Assembly (NCBI GenBank): GCA_963729875.1
Contig: CAVSPR010000002.1
Span: forward strand, 496,001-560,000
From: DATBSL01 sp963729875
GTDB lineage: Bacteria > Acidobacteriota > Vicinamibacteria > Fen-336
DNA length: 64,000 nucleotides
Direction of reading: 5' to 3'
The notes below the pieces were generated by a model. The model saw only the letters and a list, made by a program, of their open reading frames with translations. It made no database searches and was not told the origin of the DNA. Made by a program: the position numbers and the translations under genes. Below, one piece after another: positions 42,521 through 51,395 of this stretch. Positions within the stretch are counted from its first letter, which is position 1. Each line of letters starts with the position of its first letter.

Positions 42521-45205
42521 CTACTGGTTCCTTCCTTTCAGCTCTTCAAACCAATTCAGAACCACGTCGTAATGCTTGGGCAACGACAACCGTGGACTCA
42601 GCAGGAGAACGAAGTGCTGGCCGTCAGGCATCACGTCGTAGATGGGATTCTCGGAATCGAACTGAAGGTCCTCGAATGTGGGCGCGCGGAAAAGCACCCG
42701 CTCCCGTCCAGCGGGATTGCCCTGCCCGTCCAGGGTGACCGCCGCAAGCTGGTCGCCCTCTACGAAGAACAGCTCGCGACCGTTTGGCGCCCAGGTCGGG
42801 GCCGTTCCGCCTTCCGACGACAACTGCTTTCGGCCGCCATGTGAACCCATCGGGCGAAGGAAGAGCTCGTCTCGTCCAGTTTCGTTGGAGAGATACGCGA
42901 GCCACTGTCCGTCGGGTGAGATCTTCGCGTCCGATTCATCGGCGTCCGTCGTCAACAGCGGTTGAGGCTGTCGGTCGCCATCGAGCCGCATCAACCAGAT
43001 GTCTCGCCGTCGCGACGGATGGATCTCGACGAAGGCCAGGCTCTTGCCATCACGCGAGAACGACACCGGGTAGCGGGGGTACTCACCGTGTGTGAGCGTC
43101 TCTCTTTGTCCTGCGCCGTCCGACGATTGCCAGAAGATCGTTCCGGTGCGCGTGCCAAACGCGATTCGCTTCCCGTCCGCCGTCCAGCGCGGAAAGATCT
43201 CGTCGAGCGGTTCGAACGTGAGCCGGAGTGGCGCGCCGCTGGCGATGTCGTAGGTCCAGATGTCGTCATTGACGGCAAACACTCTCGCCGCCAGCGATCG
43301 TCCATCGGGCGAGATGGAGAGCTCGGAGTAGTTGCCGCGCGCCGCGATCGGCCGGACCTCTCCCCGTCGATCGACCATGACGAGGAGTCCGCCTGGCTTG
43401 ACACCGGCGTCAGGGTCGTAGACCAACGTCCCATTGTCGGAGATGGAGTAGTCGGAATCGCCGCTCCACGTCCTGGCGAGCCCTTTGACCACCGAAACTG
43501 GCGTGCCGGTGACGGCGAGCTTCGACAGGTCGAATGGGACGAGCAGCAGCGTGCCGGCGTGCACATACACGATGTGTCCGGTCGGCAGATACCGCGCATG
43601 AGTGCCGCCTCGGATCAAGACCCGAGGCTCCGTTGCGCCGGGATCCAGGACGGCAACGTCCTGATCGTCGGCGGTGACGGCGTGGCCGGACGCCAGCGTG
43701 AAGAGCACCCCTTTGCCGCCGGGAAGAACCTGAGGGTCGCTGAACGACGCCCTGTCCTTCTCGATGTCGGTCTTGAGAAGTGGTTGCGGTGTCCCGCCGC
43801 TGGACGACACGCTCCACAAGCCGCCGTTGTAGTCGGGCACGAAGACGATCGTGTCGTCCGCACCCCAGTCGCCTCCGTAGAACCCCGTACCGGAGAGACC
43901 GCAGATCGTGATCGGCGAGCCGCCGCTGACGGCGACCTTCTTCAAGAGAGATCCGGTGCCAAAGGCTATCCATTCACTGTCGCTCGAGAAGAAGGCGGTC
44001 GTCGCACCCTCCGAGCCGTCGATCAGTCGCCCTTCCGCCGCTCCGAGCGCGCGAAGAAGGAGCTGGTGCTTTCCGCCGCGGCTCGCGACGTAGACGACCT
44101 TCTGGCCATCCGGAGAGATCACCAGCTCGCGATTCGCGTTGAGATGCGTGGACGACGTGGCCTGGTTCTCCAAGGTGAGGCTCAAGTGGATGGGCGCGGG
44201 GGTCTCGCGTGAAGCTCGAGCGCCAACCCAGGAAAGACCGGCAATCGCTGCGCCCCCGAGAAGCGACAGGAGCAGGAACATCAACCCGTGAGCTCGCGAT
44301 GGCACCGCGGGGACAAGACCGGGACTCACGTCGCTGGCGGCATCATCGAGTTCGATGCGCACATCCGCAATGTCGTGCACGCGTTGGCGCGCGTCCTTCT
44401 GCAGGCAACGTCTGAGGGCGACACGAACCCGGCCGGGTGCGTCGGCGGGCAGCGCTTGCCAGTCGGGCTCGCGCGTCAGGACCGCGGCCAGGACGTCCGA
44501 GACGGTCTCGCCGTCGAAGAGCCGCCGGCCCGTGAGCATCTCGAAGAGCACGACGCCGAAGGCCCAGACGTCGGCTCGCTTGTCGACCGGCCGGCCGCGT
44601 GCCTGCTCGGGAGACATGTAGGCGGCGGTGCCGAGAACGAGGCCGGCCGCGGTCCCGGTGTGGGCGAGGGTGGGGGACTGCGACAGGTCAGAGGAAGCGG
44701 CGCCGGGGCCCTCCCAGGCCTTGGCGAGGCCGAAGTCGAGCACCTTAACCTCGCCGTCGGGCGTCAGCTTGACATTGGCGGGCTTCAGGTCGCGGTGGAC
44801 GATGCCCTTCTCGTGCGCCGCCTCGACGCCGTCTGCGATCTGCTTGGCGACAGCGATCGCTTCGTGTACTGGCAGCGGCCCCCGCTTCAGCCGCTCGGCG
44901 AGGTCCTCGCCGGCGACCAGCTCCATGGCCAGCAGGTGCGCCGTCGAGCCGCCCGGGAGGGGGACGGTCTCGAAGCCGTAGACGTGGGCGATGTTGGGGT
45001 GGTTGAGCGAGGCGAGCAGCTTCGCCTCGCGCCCGAAGCGGGCCACACGCTCGGGGTCTTCGGCGAGGGCCTCGGGCAGGAGCTTGAGGGCCACGTCGCG
45101 ACCGAGCCGCTCGTCCGTCGCCCGCCACACCTTGCCCATTCCTCCGGCGCCGAGTGGGGCGACGATGCGATAGGCGCCGAGGATGTCTCCGACGTCCAGG
45201 CCCAA
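42521..45205 (-). CDS. transmembrane Ser/Thr protein kinase with TolB/WD40-like propeller (copy 1)
   Basis: 894 residues from TTG 45205, with AAGGAG seven bases upstream and TAGAAT at 45241-45236 as probable -10. Cytoplasmic Hanks kinase (residues 10-275): glycine loop PLGAGGMGKVWRA, K41 in VALKLL, catalytic D139 in HRDLKPANV, metal-binding DFG in VLDFGLAKA, and GTAAYMSPEQARG. One membrane helix near 310-332, then an extracytoplasmic propeller of repeated S-P-D-G units (ELVISPDGQKVVYVASRGG, RWTADGKRIAFGTRTG, KISPDGQWLAYLSNETG). The kinase half is closely similar to the gene at 48726-51344. Ligand of the propeller and phosphorylation targets unknown. Confidence 0.9.
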   Translation of the reverse strand: MGLDVGDILGAYRIVAPLGAGGMGKVWRATDERLGRDVALKLLPEALAEDPERVARFGREAKLLASLNHPNIAHVYGFETVPLPGGSTAHLLAMELVAGEDLAERLKRGPLPVHEAIAVAKQIADGVEAAHEKGIVHRDLKPANVKLTPDGEVKVLDFGLAKAWEGPGAASSDLSQSPTLAHTGTAAGLVLGTAAYMSPEQARGRPVDKRADVWAFGVVLFEMLTGRRLFDGETVSDVLAAVLTREPDWQALPADAPGRVRVALRRCLQKDARQRVHDIADVRIELDDAASDVSPGLVPAVPSRAHGLMFLLLSLLGGAAIAGLSWVGARASRETPAPIHLSLTLENQATSSTHLNANRELVISPDGQKVVYVASRGGKHQLLLRALGAAEGRLIDGSEGATTAFFSSDSEWIAFGTGSLLKKVAVSGGSPITICGLSGTGFYGGDWGADDTIVFVPDYNGGLWSVSSSGGTPQPLLKTDIEKDRASFSDPQVLPGGKGVLFTLASGHAVTADDQDVAVLDPGATEPRVLIRGGTHARYLPTGHIVYVHAGTLLLVPFDLSKLAVTGTPVSVVKGLARTWSGDSDYSISDNGTLVYDPDAGVKPGGLLVMVDRRGEVRPIAARGNYSELSISPDGRSLAARVFAVNDDIWTYDIASGAPLRLTFEPLDEIFPRWTADGKRIAFGTRTGTIFWQSSDGAGQRETLTHGEYPRYPVSFSRDGKSLAFVEIHPSRRRDIWLMRLDGDRQPQPLLTTDADESDAKISPDGQWLAYLSNETGRDELFLRPMGSHGGRKQLSSEGGTAPTWAPNGRELFFVEGDQLAAVTLDGQGNPAGRERVLFRAPTFEDLQFDSENPIYDVMPDGQHFVLLLSPRLSLPKHYDVVLNWFEELKGRNQ

Positions 45206-45360
45206 TGCGCTCCTTGTGGGGGGAACCAGCCTGCGATTCTACCCCAGTCACCTTCCGTCGACACGGCGCGCCCGACCACCACCGTGTGCGGTCCGGTCGG
45301 CTATCGACGACGGTCATTGGAGAAGACAGGAGCCGCCGGTCCGCACGACGATCGCCGCCG

Positions 45361-45561
45361 CTTCAGGCGCGCAAAGCCTCGGCAGAGCAGCCCGCAACCG
45401 AGGTAGGCCTCCAGCTCCTTGCGCGCATGCTTGGGGATGCGCACCGCGATCGCCCCATCCGCGATCGCCCCGTACAGCGTCTCGAGGTTGTCGCGCACGA
45501 CCTGGTACAACGCCGTTGTTCGGGGATCCCTCGGCTTGTAGACCCCGGAAGTGATCTCCAC
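45361..45561 (-). pseudogene. N-terminal fragment of an IS91-type transposase
   Basis: From an ATG at 45561 the frame reads YKPRDPRTTALYQVVRDNLE, then AVRIPKHARKELEAYLGCGLLCRGFARL. This is the start of the IS91 transposase before its zinc-binding cysteines; the match is lost at about 45361, although the frame runs on to 45301. The remainder of the gene is missing. Same orientation as the IS91 C-terminal pieces at 32876-33664 and 42170-42323. Confidence 0.7.
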
Positions 45562-45614
45562 ACCAGCCGACCAGCCGGTGGGAGAGGGTCCGGCGAGAGC
45601 AGAAGGGGCCCCTG

Positions 45615-45646
45615 CCCCTCGAGACCCGCCCGGAGCGGGCGAGGGG
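45615..45646. other. strong interrupted hairpin upstream of the IS91 N-terminal fragment
   Basis: CCCCTC (45615-45620) pairs with GAGGGG (45641-45646), and CCCGC (45625-45629) with GCGGG (45635-45639), leaving a five-base loop. IS91-type elements have subterminal hairpins at their ends, so this may be the other terminus. Confidence 0.35.
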
Positions 45647-45660
45647 AAGTCTCCGGCTCG

Positions 45661-45737
45661 GCCGGCCGCATGGGCGTGGCCCTGCTCGGCCTGAAGGCCC
45701 GGACCGCAGAGCTGAGGAGGCGCCGGGTCGCCTGAGG
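45661..45737 (+). repeat. repeat R4, copy 2: degraded 3' end of a radical SAM gene
   Basis: Matches 28441-28520 with a three-base deletion and several substitutions, and ends in a conserved stop. No radical SAM core is present upstream, so this is the tail of a deleted second gene. Confidence 0.7.
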
Positions 45738-45753
45738 CCGGCGGACTCCTCGT

Positions 45754-45782
45754 TTGACATCCCCGCGAGGGGGCCCTAGCGT
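45754..45782 (+). promoter_or_regulatory. duplicated sigma70 promoter now upstream of the C69/YfcC pair
   Basis: TTGACA (45754-45759), 17 bases, TAGCGT (45777-45782), then eight bases to a GTG at 45791. Same layout as 38234-38262 with a better -35. It is the only good promoter I see for the 45936-48691 operon. Confidence 0.7.
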
Positions 45783-45790
45783 TTGGCCGC

Positions 45791-45922
45791 GTGAGAGACG
45801 AGTGCCACTGCGACGCGCTGCTCGCCCACGGCTGGCGGCGGGTCGAGGGCTCGGGGTCGTGCGTCCACCGCCGCCTCGAGGAGGGAACCCTGCCCCTTCT
45901 CGACGCCTTCTTCGGGGAATAG
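45791..45922 (+). pseudogene. 43-residue in-frame deletion remnant of the M14 peptidase gene
   Basis: Starts GTG AGA GAC GAG and reads HCDALLAHGWRRVEGSGS, then VHRRLEEGTLPLLDAFFGE, stop. Each piece corresponds to a separated part of the M14 protein (residues 1-5, about 24-38, 175-178, 190-202 and 269-276), so at least four deletions have occurred and all left the frame open. All zinc ligands are lost. It ends 13 bases before the C69 gene and may now serve as a translated leader. Confidence 0.75.
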
Positions 45923-45935
45923 GCGCGGCCCGCCC

Positions 45936-47264
45936 ATGTGCACGACCGTCGTCGTCGGCCGCAACCGCAGCGCCACCGGATCGGTGCTGATCGCCCACAG
46001 CGAGGAGCTGGGCCGCAACTCCGCGCACCGGGTCGAGGTCAGCCCCCGGCGCGCCTCCGCCGCCGGCGAGGAGTACCCGCTCTTCTCCGGGGGGGCTCTC
46101 GCGCAGCCGCCCACCCTCGCCCGCTACGTCGGGACCCGGATCTTCGACAAGCGGCACTATCCCGGCGAGCACACCAGCGGCATCAACGAGCACGGCGTCG
46201 CCGTCGCCAACAACATGGCCCTGATGCGCGGGGTGCCGGAGGCCCGCGCCTACGACCTCGTCCCCGGCGGCGTCATCTGGACCGAGTTCCTGCAGCTGGT
46301 GCTGGAGCGGGCCCGCTCGGCCCGCGAGGGGGCGGCGCTCGTCGGCGAGCTCTGCGGCAGGTACGGCCTGAGCTACGACTCCGGGACCATGGTGGCCGTG
46401 GCCGACCCGCATGACGCGTGGTGGGTGGAGCTCGCCCGCGACGGCCAGTGGGCGGCGCAGAGGGTCGACCCGGACGAGGTCGCGATGCGGGCCAACTGCT
46501 ACCGGATCCGCGAGGTGGACTTCGCCGACCCCGAGAGCTTCATGTTCTCGCCCAGGCTCGTGGAGCACGCGCGCGAGCGGGGCTTCTACCGCGACGGGCC
46601 GTTCGACTTCGCCGCCGTCTACGGCGCCCCCGACAACCAGGCAGACGCCTACAACCTCGACCGCCACCGTGCCTGCGACGGCCGGCTCTCGGGCCTCGGG
46701 ACGGTCGACGTTCCCGACCTGCTGCGCTTCCTGCGGGACGTCTACGAGGGAACGCCTCTCCACAAGACTCGGCCCGACGGCTCTCCCTTCCGGGCCGGCG
46801 TGAGGACGATCGCCCGCATGAACACGGAGGCGAGCACGGTCCTCGTCCCGCGGCCCGAGCTCCCCCCGCACGTCGGGCACCTGATGTGGTGCAGCCTGTC
46901 GACCTCCCTCACCGGTGTCTACGTGCCCTTCCACCTGGGGATCGAGACGGTCGAGCCTCACTTCGCCACGGCCACCGCCGGCTACGACCCGCGCTCCGCC
47001 TACTGGCTGTTCACCGAGCTGGCGAAGCTCGCCGACTACGGCTACACGCGCTGCATCGACCTCATCACCGCCACGTGGCGAGACTTCGAGGCCGAGACCT
47101 CCGCCACCCTGCCCGGGGTCGAAGCCCGTGCGGCCGGCCTCGCGGAATCCGAGGCGTGCGCCTTGCTCACCGCGTTCGACCGGCGCCGGGCCGAGGCCGC
47201 GATCGAGACCCTCGAGCGGCTGCTGCCGGAGGTGAAGACCCGGGTCTTCCGCGAGGAGTTCTGA
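45936..47264 (+). CDS. C69-family (Ntn-hydrolase) peptidase
   Basis: 442 residues. ATG is followed directly by Cys2 (MCTTVVVGRNRSATGSVLIAHSEE), the N-terminal nucleophile of Ntn hydrolases after Met removal, as in lactobacillal dipeptidase PepD and secernins. Further family marks are GINEHGVAVANNMAL, SYDSGTMVAVADPHDAWWVEL and SLSTSLTGVYVPFHLGI. Cytoplasmic, no signal. Probable dipeptidase. Overlaps the transporter gene by one base (TGATG), which suggests hydrolysis coupled to uptake or export of the product. Confidence 0.85.
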   Translation: MCTTVVVGRNRSATGSVLIAHSEELGRNSAHRVEVSPRRASAAGEEYPLFSGGALAQPPTLARYVGTRIFDKRHYPGEHTSGINEHGVAVANNMALMRGVPEARAYDLVPGGVIWTEFLQLVLERARSAREGAALVGELCGRYGLSYDSGTMVAVADPHDAWWVELARDGQWAAQRVDPDEVAMRANCYRIREVDFADPESFMFSPRLVEHARERGFYRDGPFDFAAVYGAPDNQADAYNLDRHRACDGRLSGLGTVDVPDLLRFLRDVYEGTPLHKTRPDGSPFRAGVRTIARMNTEASTVLVPRPELPPHVGHLMWCSLSTSLTGVYVPFHLGIETVEPHFATATAGYDPRSAYWLFTELAKLADYGYTRCIDLITATWRDFEAETSATLPGVEARAAGLAESEACALLTAFDRRRAEAAIETLERLLPEVKTRVFREEF

Positions 47265-48691
47265 TGAGCGACGCCCGCCAGCGCTTCTTCGACTTCATGG
47301 GCCGGGTCAACCCGCTGACCATCGTCTTCCTGATGTGCGTGGGCTTCTCGATCCTCACCTACCTCATACCCGGCGGGGAGTTCGAGCGGCGGGCGATCAA
47401 CGTCATGGGGCACGAGCGCCTGATCGTGGTGCCGGGTTCGTTCCACGCCGTCCCCTCGAGACCCCAGGGGTTCCTGGAGCTGTGGACGGTGTTCATGCGC
47501 GGCGCGATGGAGGGCGCCGAGCGGTCCTTCCTGATCCTGCTGTCCGCCGGCGCGATGACCGCCATCATCGCGACCGGAGCGATCAACGCCGGGATCCACC
47601 TCCTCATCCGGAAGACCGGGCGGCTGGGCCTCGGCTTCATCCCGGTCATGGTCTTCGCCATCGGCCTGTCCAGCGCCACCGTCGGCATGTACGAGGAGGC
47701 CATGCCGTTCGTCCTCGTCATCGCCCCCCTGATGCTCGGGACGGGCTTCGACTCGATGGTGGGGGTCTTCATCCTCTACTGGAGCGTGGCGGTGGGGTTC
47801 GCGTGCGGCATCACGAACCCCTACAACGTGGCGATCGGGCAGGCCATCGCCGGCGTCCCCCTCTACAGCGGCGCCGGGTTCCGGGTCGTCTGCTTCGTCG
47901 TCTTCATGACCGTCACGAGCATCGCGATCGTGCGCTATGCCGCCCGGGTCCGGAGGGACCCCGCGCAGTCCCTGTCGTTCGCCGAGGACGTCCTGAACCG
48001 CGAGCGCCTGAAGACGAGCTCGACGACGGCCGAGGACTACCGCATGACCCCACGCCGGGGGGTGACGCTGGGCCTGGTCGTCCTCGCCTTCGCGATCCTC
48101 ATGTACGGCCTGATGGCGCATGACTGGAGCTTCCGGGAGATCGGGTCGCTCTTCTTCTGGATGGGGATCGTGATCCCGCTGGCCGGCGGCCTCCCCGTGG
48201 CGGCCATGATCGAGAAGAACATCGAGGGGATGAAGAGCGTGGTGATCGCGGTCGTGATGATGAGCGCGGCCCAGATCCTCTACTTCATCCTCAACGACGC
48301 CCGCATCCTGGACACGATCCTGAACTACCTCGCCGGCTACCTGGGGGGCGTCTCCGAGCACGTGATCGCGTACGTGATGTTCGCGATCAGCGCCGCGACC
48401 GCCTCGCTGCTGGGCAGCGCCTCCGGCACGGCCGCCACCCTCATGCCGATCCTGGCCCCGCTCGCTGACGTGCTCCACTTCTCGAAGCAGATCGTGGTCC
48501 TGGCGTTCCAGCTCGCCACGGGTGCTTTCAACTTCTGGATGCCGTGGGACGGCATCGCCTTCACGATCTGCTCGATGGCGGGGGTGGGCTTCTTCAAGTA
48601 CGTCCGCCACACGGCGAAGTTCGCGGTCTTCCTCTACGTCCCTACCGCGCTGGTCATGCTATCGATCGCGGTCCTGCTCGGCTACCGCTAG
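47264..48691 (+). CDS. YfcC/DcuC-family (AbgT-like fold) membrane transporter
   Basis: 475 residues with about twelve membrane segments. Start MSDARQRFFDFMGRVNPLTIVFLMCVGFSILTYLIPGGEF is typical of YfcC proteins; further signatures are GLSSATVGMYEEAMPFVLVIAPLM, CGITNPYNVAIGQAIAG and LLGSASGTAATLMPILAPLAD. Members move C4-dicarboxylates, basic amino acids or small peptides; the coupled C69 dipeptidase favours a peptide or amino-acid substrate, by inference. Last gene of the pair. Confidence 0.85.
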   Translation: MSDARQRFFDFMGRVNPLTIVFLMCVGFSILTYLIPGGEFERRAINVMGHERLIVVPGSFHAVPSRPQGFLELWTVFMRGAMEGAERSFLILLSAGAMTAIIATGAINAGIHLLIRKTGRLGLGFIPVMVFAIGLSSATVGMYEEAMPFVLVIAPLMLGTGFDSMVGVFILYWSVAVGFACGITNPYNVAIGQAIAGVPLYSGAGFRVVCFVVFMTVTSIAIVRYAARVRRDPAQSLSFAEDVLNRERLKTSSTTAEDYRMTPRRGVTLGLVVLAFAILMYGLMAHDWSFREIGSLFFWMGIVIPLAGGLPVAAMIEKNIEGMKSVVIAVVMMSAAQILYFILNDARILDTILNYLAGYLGGVSEHVIAYVMFAISAATASLLGSASGTAATLMPILAPLADVLHFSKQIVVLAFQLATGAFNFWMPWDGIAFTICSMAGVGFFKYVRHTAKFAVFLYVPTALVMLSIAVLLGYR

Positions 48692-48698
48692 CGTCGAA

Positions 48699-48717
48699 GC
48701 CGGCAGCGTGCGCCGGC
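48699..48717. terminator. hairpin between convergent genes
   Basis: GCCGGC, seven-base loop, GCCGGC in the 34-base gap between the transporter stop and the opposing kinase stop. No T-run on either side; could act for both genes. Confidence 0.4.
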
Positions 48718-48725
48718 GGAGAGGA

Positions 48726-51344
48726 TCACCACCCGAGGATCACGTGCACGGGGACGCCGGGGTCGGTCCCGAACGGCACCCGGAACAGGAAGCGGTCCTT
48801 CGGACCCACCGCGAACTGGTCGAACGAGCTCGAGACCTGGAGGCCCGTTTCGTAGAGCGGCCGGGGGACGCCGGCGCGTCGCGGATCGCTGCCGGGGATG
48901 GCGACGCTCACCAGCCGTCCCGCCCGGTCGAGGTAGAAGAGCTCGTCGCCGCCCGGCGCCCACCGCGGCTGGACGCCGCCGTCCCCGGAGATCTGCCAGC
49001 GCTCGCCGGTGGGCGGAAACGGGATCACGCTCACCTGCTCGACGCCGCCGGCCCCGGTGGCGTGGTACGCGACCCAGCGGCCGTCCGGCGAGAAGCGCGG
49101 CTCGTCGGCCAGCGGGCCACCCGTGGCCAGGAGCACGGGCGGGCGGGCGGGGTCGTCGACGGCCACCGCGAAGAGGTCGTAGTGCCCGAGCCGCGGCGCG
49201 CCGTAGGCGAGCCATTTCCCGTCGCGGCTCCACGAGTCGGGGTAGCCGGCCTCGCGCACAAGGGCCTTCTCCTCGCCGCCCTGCGCGGCGCGCACCACCA
49301 GCGCGGCCCGCATCCGATAGGCGATGCGCGTGGCGTCCGGCGACCACGTCGGGTCGCTCGCGGTGTCCGGGGAGTCGAGGGCCAGGGACGTGATGCCGCG
49401 TGTCGAGTCCAGGATGAACAGGCTGGAGGACGCCCCGCGCCACCGCGTCGCGGCGATGACGCGGGTGCCGTCCGGGGAGAGATCGAAGTTGTGCCAGGGC
49501 CCCGGGTCGCCAAGCCGCCCCAGACGCCTTCCCGAGCGGTCCATCCAGACGAACTCGCTCTGGGGATCGCGTCCCAGCCGGTAGGCGAGGGTGCCGCCTT
49601 CCGCGACCGAGGCCGCGACGAACCCTCCGCGAGTGTCGTTGCTCACCTGCGGCGCCAGGACCCGCGGCTCGCCGATCGGCTCGAGGCGGGCGGGATCGAC
49701 CGGCACCGCCTCGAGCCGGCCCTCCGGCGTCCCGTAGACGAGGTGGCCGTCGGCGAGCCCGACCAGCATGGCGCGCTTCAGCACGACGCGCGCGGAGGCC
49801 GGAGCGGCGAGGTCCGCGACCTGGACGACCGGCACGTTCTCGCCTCCCTCCCGCATCTCGGAGGTGAAGAGGAAGCGCTTCCCGTCGGGGAGGAAGAACG
49901 GCCAGCCGTGCCAGGAGAAGCGGTCCTTCTCCGGCGCGAGCACGGGGGCGAGCGCCCCGCCCGTGGCCTTCACCCGGTGGATCGCGCCGTCGATCGAGAC
50001 GAGAACGACGCCGTCGCGGCTCCAGGCCCCGCTCCGCCCCGGTCCGTCGGGCAGGGTCGCGATCGTGCGCGAGACGCCCGTGCCCACGTCCACCGCCGAC
50101 AGGCGGCCGGCGAAGAGCGCGGCGATCTCCTTCCCGTCCGGCGAGAAGAAGAACCCACTCGACCGGTCCGTGCCCGGGAGGAGCCGGGCCTCGAGGCTCG
50201 CGAGCGGGCGGACGAGGATGCCGTTCTGCGACGAGTACGCCTGGCTGAAGGCGGCGACGCGGCCGTCGGGCGACAGCGCCACCCCCGGCCGCAGCGCGTC
50301 CCGGGCGTCGAAAGAGAAGCGGACCGTCCCCGGGCCGGGCCGCTCACCGCTCCCGCCCCCGCGGGGAAGGAGCGCCGCCACGCCGAGGCCGAGGGCCAGC
50401 AGCCACGGCGCGGCGCGCCGGAGGCGCGGCGCGCGCGAAGGAGGGGTCGCGGTCGCCGTCTCAGCCTCCGCCAGGCGATCCGGGAGCAGGCGGACCCGCG
50501 CCTCGCCGATGTCGCGCAGTCGCAGCTTCGGGTCGCGCTCCAGGCAGCGCTCGAGCAGCCGGCGCACGCCCGCCGGGGTCTCCCCCGGCAGCGCCGTCCA
50601 CTGCGGCTCGCGGGTCAGGACCGCGGCGAGCACGTCGCTCACCGTCTCGCCCTCGAAGAGCTTGCGGCCGGTCAGCATCTCGAAGAGCACGACCCCGAAG
50701 GCCCAGATGTCCGCGCGCCGGTCGATCGCCTTCCCGCGGGCCTGCTCGGGCGACATGTAGGCGGCGGTCCCGAGGATGAGGCCGGCGGCGGTGCCCGTGT
50801 GGGCCAGCGTGGGCGACTGGGACAGGTCGGACGACGCGGCGCCCGGTCCCTCCCACGCCTTGGCGAGGCCGAAGTCGAGGACCTTGACCTTGCCGTCGGG
50901 CGTCAGCTTGACGTTCGCGGGCTTGAGGTCGCGGTGGACGATCCCCTTCTCGTGGGCCTCCTCGAGCGCTTCGGCGATCTGCCGGGCGATCGGGATCGCC
51001 TCGTCCACGGGTATCGGCCCGCGCTTCAGCCGCTCGGCGAGGTCCTCACCCTCGGCCAGCTCCATGACGAGGACGTGGGCCGTCGTCCCGTCCTCGAGGG
51101 CGACGCTCTCGAAGCCGTAGAGGTGGGCGATACCGGGGTGGTTGAGGGAGGCGAGGACCCTTGCCTCGCGCTCGAAGCGGGCGAGACGGTCGGGGTCGGC
51201 GGCGAAGGCCGGGGGCAGCAGCTTCAGCGCGACGTCGCGGCCCAGGTGGGTGTCGGTCGCGCGCCAGACCTCACCCATCCCCCCGGCGCCGAGGGGCGAC
51301 ACGACCGCGTGAACTCCAAGGCGGGTCCCGGGCTCGAGGGGCAA
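48726..51344 (-). CDS. transmembrane Ser/Thr protein kinase with TolB/WD40-like propeller (copy 2)
   Basis: 872 residues from TTG 51344, which lies exactly seven bases after TAGAAT. Kinase domain residues 9-275 with PLGAGGMGEVWRA, K41, D139 of HRDLKPANV, VLDFGLAKA and GTAAYMSPEQARG; short membrane helix near 310-325 (APWLLALGLGVAALL); C-terminal propeller repeats such as VALSPDGRVAAFSQ, PTWSPDATRIAYRM and PRFSPDGRWVAYHATG. The kinase half matches the protein at 42521-45205 almost residue by residue, including SSDLSQSPTLAHTGTAAGL, while the sensor halves differ, pointing to duplication with sensor replacement or divergence. Confidence 0.9.
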   Translation of the reverse strand: MPLEPGTRLGVHAVVSPLGAGGMGEVWRATDTHLGRDVALKLLPPAFAADPDRLARFEREARVLASLNHPGIAHLYGFESVALEDGTTAHVLVMELAEGEDLAERLKRGPIPVDEAIPIARQIAEALEEAHEKGIVHRDLKPANVKLTPDGKVKVLDFGLAKAWEGPGAASSDLSQSPTLAHTGTAAGLILGTAAYMSPEQARGKAIDRRADIWAFGVVLFEMLTGRKLFEGETVSDVLAAVLTREPQWTALPGETPAGVRRLLERCLERDPKLRLRDIGEARVRLLPDRLAEAETATATPPSRAPRLRRAAPWLLALGLGVAALLPRGGGSGERPGPGTVRFSFDARDALRPGVALSPDGRVAAFSQAYSSQNGILVRPLASLEARLLPGTDRSSGFFFSPDGKEIAALFAGRLSAVDVGTGVSRTIATLPDGPGRSGAWSRDGVVLVSIDGAIHRVKATGGALAPVLAPEKDRFSWHGWPFFLPDGKRFLFTSEMREGGENVPVVQVADLAAPASARVVLKRAMLVGLADGHLVYGTPEGRLEAVPVDPARLEPIGEPRVLAPQVSNDTRGGFVAASVAEGGTLAYRLGRDPQSEFVWMDRSGRRLGRLGDPGPWHNFDLSPDGTRVIAATRWRGASSSLFILDSTRGITSLALDSPDTASDPTWSPDATRIAYRMRAALVVRAAQGGEEKALVREAGYPDSWSRDGKWLAYGAPRLGHYDLFAVAVDDPARPPVLLATGGPLADEPRFSPDGRWVAYHATGAGGVEQVSVIPFPPTGERWQISGDGGVQPRWAPGGDELFYLDRAGRLVSVAIPGSDPRRAGVPRPLYETGLQVSSSFDQFAVGPKDRFLFRVPFGTDPGVPVHVILGW

Positions 51345-51357
51345 CGGCCGAATTCTA
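51345..51357 (-). promoter_or_regulatory. -10 hexamer seven bases before the TTG start of kinase copy 2
   Basis: Leftward TAGAAT (51357-51352), seven bases, TTG 51344. No ribosome site is visible, so a leaderless transcript is likely and the TTG is supported as start. Confidence 0.45.
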
Positions 51358-51395
51358 ACGTAGCTCCTTCTCGAGGACGACGCGGCGGCTCACCC

